DNA from: Pseudomonas sp. 8Z
GTDB lineage: Bacteria > Pseudomonadota > Gammaproteobacteria > Pseudomonadales > Pseudomonadaceae
Direction of reading: 5' to 3'
NCBI RefSeq assembly: GCF_902506535.1
Contig: NZ_LR733826.1
Location: 465,079 to 529,078, forward strand
Length of the DNA: 64,000 bases
The translations under genes were made by a program, and so were the position numbers. The notes under the pieces were generated by a model. It saw nothing but the letters and a program-made list of their open reading frames with translations, did not search any database and was not told where the DNA came from. Below are positions 61,336-64,000 of this stretch, in pieces (the first letter of the stretch is position 1; every line of letters begins with the position of its first letter).

Positions 61336-61363
61336 AAAGCCTCGGTTCATGCCGAGGCTTTTT
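61336..61363 (+). terminator. Third repeat terminator
   Basis: AAAGCCTCGG pairs with CCGAGGCTTT around TTCATG; two more T follow. It ends the array. Confidence 0.8.
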
Positions 61364-61385
61364 CGTCTAAAACAGCACCGTTAAC

Positions 61386-61411
61386 GAAAAAGGCCGATCA
61401 AAGACCGGCCT
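61386..61411 (-). terminator. Terminator after the ComEA-like gene
   Basis: On the minus strand AGGCCG pairs with CGGCCT and T5 follows (61390-61386). It lies 22 bases past the stop and faces the tRNA repeats. Confidence 0.75.
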
Positions 61412-61433
61412 CAGTTAGCAGCGATGGCGAGCG

Positions 61434-61754
61434 TCAATTCACGCTCAATTTGTCACGATTCTTCGCCAAAGTTGCCTCACCGATCCCCTTAACCTCCAGC
61501 AACTCGTCGACCGAAGCGAAGTTACCGTGTTGTTCACGGTAAGCGACAATCGCCTGCGCCTTGGTCTCGCCGATACCTGCCAGTTCACGCTGCAGCGTGG
61601 CAGCATCTGCGGTATTCAGATTGACCACAGCCGACGCCACCTGAGCGGCAACAGGCTTAACCGCATCGGATTTAGGTGGTTCGGCAGCGCAAACAGCCAG
61701 AGAGAAGGAAGCCAGAGCGGCAAACAACAGAGAAGCAAAGCGGACTTTCATCAT
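61434..61754 (-). CDS. ComEA-like helix-hairpin-helix protein
   Basis: The 106-residue protein has a signal peptide (FAALASFSLAVCAAE) and one C-terminal helix-hairpin-helix pair: VVNLNTADAATLQRELAGIGETKAQAIVAYR (quoted in part: LAGIGETKAQAIVAYR) and LLEVKGIGEATLAKNRDKL. It likely binds DNA in the periplasm, as in competence ComEA, though it is much shorter than Gram-positive ComEA. AAGGA precedes ATG-ATG. Its place next to wbpM matches P. aeruginosa. Confidence 0.9.
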   Translation of the reverse strand: MMKVRFASLLFAALASFSLAVCAAEPPKSDAVKPVAAQVASAVVNLNTADAATLQRELAGIGETKAQAIVAYREQHGNFASVDELLEVKGIGEATLAKNRDKLSVN

Positions 61755-61828
61755 GTGTATCCTTACGTGAGTTGATCCATATGTGGCTGTGTGCCACGAG
61801 ATTCAACATACACGCTCATGACAACCTG

Positions 61829-63835
61829 TCAAATCTCCGTGCGCTTTTGCAAATACAGCCAATCCACAATCTCTCCCTCGGGGCGGTAGCCTGAAACGAC
61901 CTCACGCAAAAGCTGCCGCACGCGCTCGTAATCCTCACGAACAACCGCCTCATGGAGAGTCTGGAGCACTTGCCTGTACTCCCCCCATGGCAGCATTTCC
62001 TCGTTGGCACGCATGATCATCGAGTGCTCGGTAGGGCTTACGTTGTCACCAATCAGCAACTCTTCGTAGAGCTTCTCGCCTGGGCGCAACCCAGAGAACT
62101 CGATGGCGATATCACCGTGCGGATGCTCAGCAGAGCGCACACTCAAGCCGCTCAACTGAATCATTTTCTCGGCCAAATCGGCAATTTTTACCGGTTGCCC
62201 CATATCCAGCACGAAAACATCCCCCCCCTCGCCCATCGAGCCCGCTTGAATCACCAACTGCGCTGCTTCTGGAATCGTCATGAAGTAACGCGTGATATTA
62301 GGATGCGTCACCGTCACCGGGCCGCCACGGCGAATCTGCGCATGGAAAAGAGGAATCACCGAACCAGAAGAGCCCAACACATTACCGAAGCGCACCATGG
62401 TAAACCGAGTCTTGTTGACCCGGTGAACAGTCTCATCGCGCCCCCACAGCACAGGAGCCTGCTCAAGACTCAACGCCTGCAAGACCATTTCAGCCAAACG
62501 CTTGGTGCTACCCATAACATTTGTCGGCCGCACGGCCTTGTCTGTCGAGATCAGAACAAAATGCTCCACGCCTGCCTTGATGGCAGCCTGGGCAGTGAAC
62601 AGTGTGCCAAAGACGTTGTTTAGCACGCCTTCAGCAATGTTGTGTTCGACCATCGGCACATGCTTATAAGCCGCAGCGTGATAAACCGTATCCACCGACC
62701 AGCTCGACATGACCTCCTCAAGTCGCTCGGGATTACGGATAGAGCCCAGAATCGGAATCAACTGAACCGCTAAAGACTCGTGCTTAATCCGACGCACCAA
62801 CTCGGAGTGAATACTGTAAAGATTGAACTCACTGTGCTCAAAGAGCAGCAGTGTTTTCGGTGTGTTGGCTACAATCTGCCGACAAAGCTCCGAACCAATC
62901 GACCCTCCTGCACCAGTAACCATGACCACCTGATTACGGATGCAACGCTCGAACAAGGTCTTCTGCGGCGGCACCGGATCACGCCCCAACAGATCGGCGA
63001 TATCAACCTCCTGAACATCATCGACCTTGACTCGCCCACTGGCCAAATCCATAAAACCGGGCACGCTGCGCACGTGCAGGCTGTACTGACCTAGCAGTTC
63101 AAGAATCTCGCGCCTACGCGCACGCGAAGCAGAAGGAACAGCCAAGAGTATCTCTTGCGCCCTGGTTTCCTCGATCATCTGCCGAATGTGCTTTGGCTTA
63201 TAGACCTTAAGCCCTGAAATGACGCGATTGGCAATCGATGAATCATCATCGATAAAGGCAACAGGCGCCAGTGAACGCCCCATACGCAACGCCGCCAGCA
63301 ACTGGTTACCAGCAGCCCCAGCCCCATAAATGGCAACACGAGGCAAGCCCCGGTCACGCACCTGAAACTGGTTAGGGTGCTCAGCAGAAAACCAGTCCCC
63401 CATAAAGTACTGCCGCATTAACAAGCGCAGACCGCCAATAAGCATGAGACTCAACCACCAATAGTTGAGCACCATGGAGCGCGGAATCACGACTGGCGCA
63501 TCGCGATACCAGTACACAGCCAAGGCAAGTAGCAATGCAGAAAGAGAAACCGCCTTGAAAATGCTCTTCAGTGCGTCATTACCGAAATAACGCATGACTG
63601 CACGATACATCCCCATACGGATAAAGATAGGCACAGAGATTATGGGCGCCAGTGCAAAGATCCAGGCATGAACCCCAAAAGGATTAACAGCACCTGGCTC
63701 ACCCAGGCGCACCACAAAGGCCAACCACAGCGCACACCAGACCAGCACAACATCCGCCACGACCTGAAGCATGCGCTTGGAGCGTCGAGATAACCCAATC
63801 AAACGCTCACGTAGGCGATCAGCAGCCTTTAACAT
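61829..63835 (-). CDS. wbpM: UDP-GlcNAc C6/C4-dehydratase, WbpM family
   Basis: The 668-residue protein has four N-terminal membrane helices (~20-150), a CoA-binding-like domain (~165-270, AIYGAGAAGNQLL) and a C-terminal extended SDR domain (~285-600) with GAGGSIGSELCRQI, AAYKHVPMVEHNI, ISTDKAVRPTNVMGSTKR and RFGNVLGSSGSVIPLF. The catalytic Tyr of usual SDRs is replaced by Met in NVMGSTK, as known for WbpM. It makes the UDP-4-keto-6-deoxy sugar for O-antigen. ATG at 63835 has GAGG five bases before; a GTG lies one codon earlier. It is the last gene of an O-antigen locus extending right. Confidence 0.93.
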   Translation of the reverse strand: MLKAADRLRERLIGLSRRSKRMLQVVADVVLVWCALWLAFVVRLGEPGAVNPFGVHAWIFALAPIISVPIFIRMGMYRAVMRYFGNDALKSIFKAVSLSALLLALAVYWYRDAPVVIPRSMVLNYWWLSLMLIGGLRLLMRQYFMGDWFSAEHPNQFQVRDRGLPRVAIYGAGAAGNQLLAALRMGRSLAPVAFIDDDSSIANRVISGLKVYKPKHIRQMIEETRAQEILLAVPSASRARRREILELLGQYSLHVRSVPGFMDLASGRVKVDDVQEVDIADLLGRDPVPPQKTLFERCIRNQVVMVTGAGGSIGSELCRQIVANTPKTLLLFEHSEFNLYSIHSELVRRIKHESLAVQLIPILGSIRNPERLEEVMSSWSVDTVYHAAAYKHVPMVEHNIAEGVLNNVFGTLFTAQAAIKAGVEHFVLISTDKAVRPTNVMGSTKRLAEMVLQALSLEQAPVLWGRDETVHRVNKTRFTMVRFGNVLGSSGSVIPLFHAQIRRGGPVTVTHPNITRYFMTIPEAAQLVIQAGSMGEGGDVFVLDMGQPVKIADLAEKMIQLSGLSVRSAEHPHGDIAIEFSGLRPGEKLYEELLIGDNVSPTEHSMIMRANEEMLPWGEYRQVLQTLHEAVVREDYERVRQLLREVVSGYRPEGEIVDWLYLQKRTEI

Positions 63836-63910
63836 CACAACCTCTTAAGTCTTCATGTCCCTTGAATACGATGTCAGCCCCATGGATGGAGGGCTACTAA
63901 CGCTTCATAA

Positions 63911-64000
63911 CTAACGAACCACTCGATCCCCAGCCCCCTTGCCGAGAACCGTCATTAGGATGTACTTGAAATAATGCGCCAGCGTTAGCTCACGTATCAT
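63911..64000 (-). CDS. Partial C-terminus of an upstream gene
   Basis: The minus strand is open from the window edge to a TAG at 63911, reading RELTLAHYFKYILMTVLGKG and then AGDRVVR. The basic, amphipathic ending resembles C-termini of sugar-phosphate transferases and other O-antigen enzymes, but 29 residues do not allow a secure call. The edge happens to fall on an ATG, which is probably internal. Confidence 0.4.
   Translation of the reverse strand: MIRELTLAHYFKYILMTVLGKGAGDRVVR

Larger units (their letters stand above)
61013..61363 (+). repeat. Tandem repeat carrying tRNA-Asn 3' ends and terminators
   Basis: The 21-base 3' end of tRNA-Asn (CGAGTCCAGG to GGAGCCA) occurs at 61013-61033, 61161-61181 and 61310-61330. 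Each is followed by a short linker and a hairpin of type AAAGCCTCGG..CCGAGGCTTTTT. Between copies lies a ~100-base segment with small inverted repeats (GGGACTACGTCCC; GCGCTAAAGCGC). Units 1 and 2 differ at only a few bases, so the duplication is recent. The layout is like the E. coli tyrT repeats that contain tRNA-Tyr 3' ends. No convincing protein is encoded. Confidence 0.92.

Overview
The window is a contiguous piece of a high-GC gammaproteobacterial chromosome, almost certainly a Pseudomonas. Gene content and order match that genus closely: fimV-truA-trpF-accD-folC-dedD-cvpA-purF-metZ, asd next to an asd-like paralogue, leuCDB with a divergent LysR gene, kynBUA with kynR, divergent etfBA/etf-QO, and uvrB-tyrB-tRNA-Asn-comEA-wbpM. 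Dispersed repeats with the core GGCTTCAGCCGCGA recall the mendocina/oleovorans/alcaligenes side of the genus; that placement is inference. Most of the window is conserved core genome. No intact insertion sequence, prophage or CRISPR array was seen.

Layout, left to right. 1-9.8 kb: an operon coding for a VWA-domain lipoprotein, an ECF sigma factor and a membrane protein that may be its anti-sigma; a MocR-type regulator; an envelope operon (solute-binding protein, DUF4398 lipoprotein, OmpA-like lipoprotein); an alpha/beta hydrolase; and etfBA. 9.8-18 kb: etf-QO, then an OprD-type porin, an amino-acid permease and the kynurenine pathway genes kynA, kynU and kynB, with kynR divergent. These could take up tryptophan or kynurenine and degrade it to anthranilate. 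18-30 kb: the metZ-purF-cvpA-dedD-folC-accD-trpF-truA-fimV block, all on the minus strand. 30-36.7 kb: the asd-like gene, asd, leuB, leuD, leuC and the divergent LysR gene. 36.7-50.5 kb: accessory-flavoured genes, including a five-PAS GGDEF-EAL protein, a cysteine peptidase with a small membrane partner, an aldehyde dehydrogenase, a TauE/SafE permease with a LysR gene, an integrase remnant, the ABC-F protein YbiT, an Hsp20 gene with heat-shock promoter and RNA thermometer, and dusC. 50.8-53.3 kb: three tandem tRNA-Glu/tRNA-Ala pairs downstream of gltX. 53.3-60.6 kb: LysR, emrAB-like efflux genes, uvrB and tyrB. 60.9-64 kb: tRNA-Asn, a tandem repeat carrying copies of the tRNA 3' end, comEA, and wbpM, which is the edge of an O-antigen locus continuing to the right.

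The least ordinary signals are: (1) the tRNA-Asn locus, where the last 21 bases of the tRNA recur three times at 148-149 bp spacing, each copy followed by its own terminator; (2) a run of ten G/C bases inside the LysM-coding part of fimV, a plausible slippage site; (3) a palindrome matching the PsrA operator consensus between the divergent etf genes; (4) a sigma-32-type promoter plus ROSE-like hairpin on the Hsp20 gene; and (5) an asd paralogue in which the catalytic cysteine motif is replaced. Protein assignments rest on motifs and recalled family features; no database search was run.
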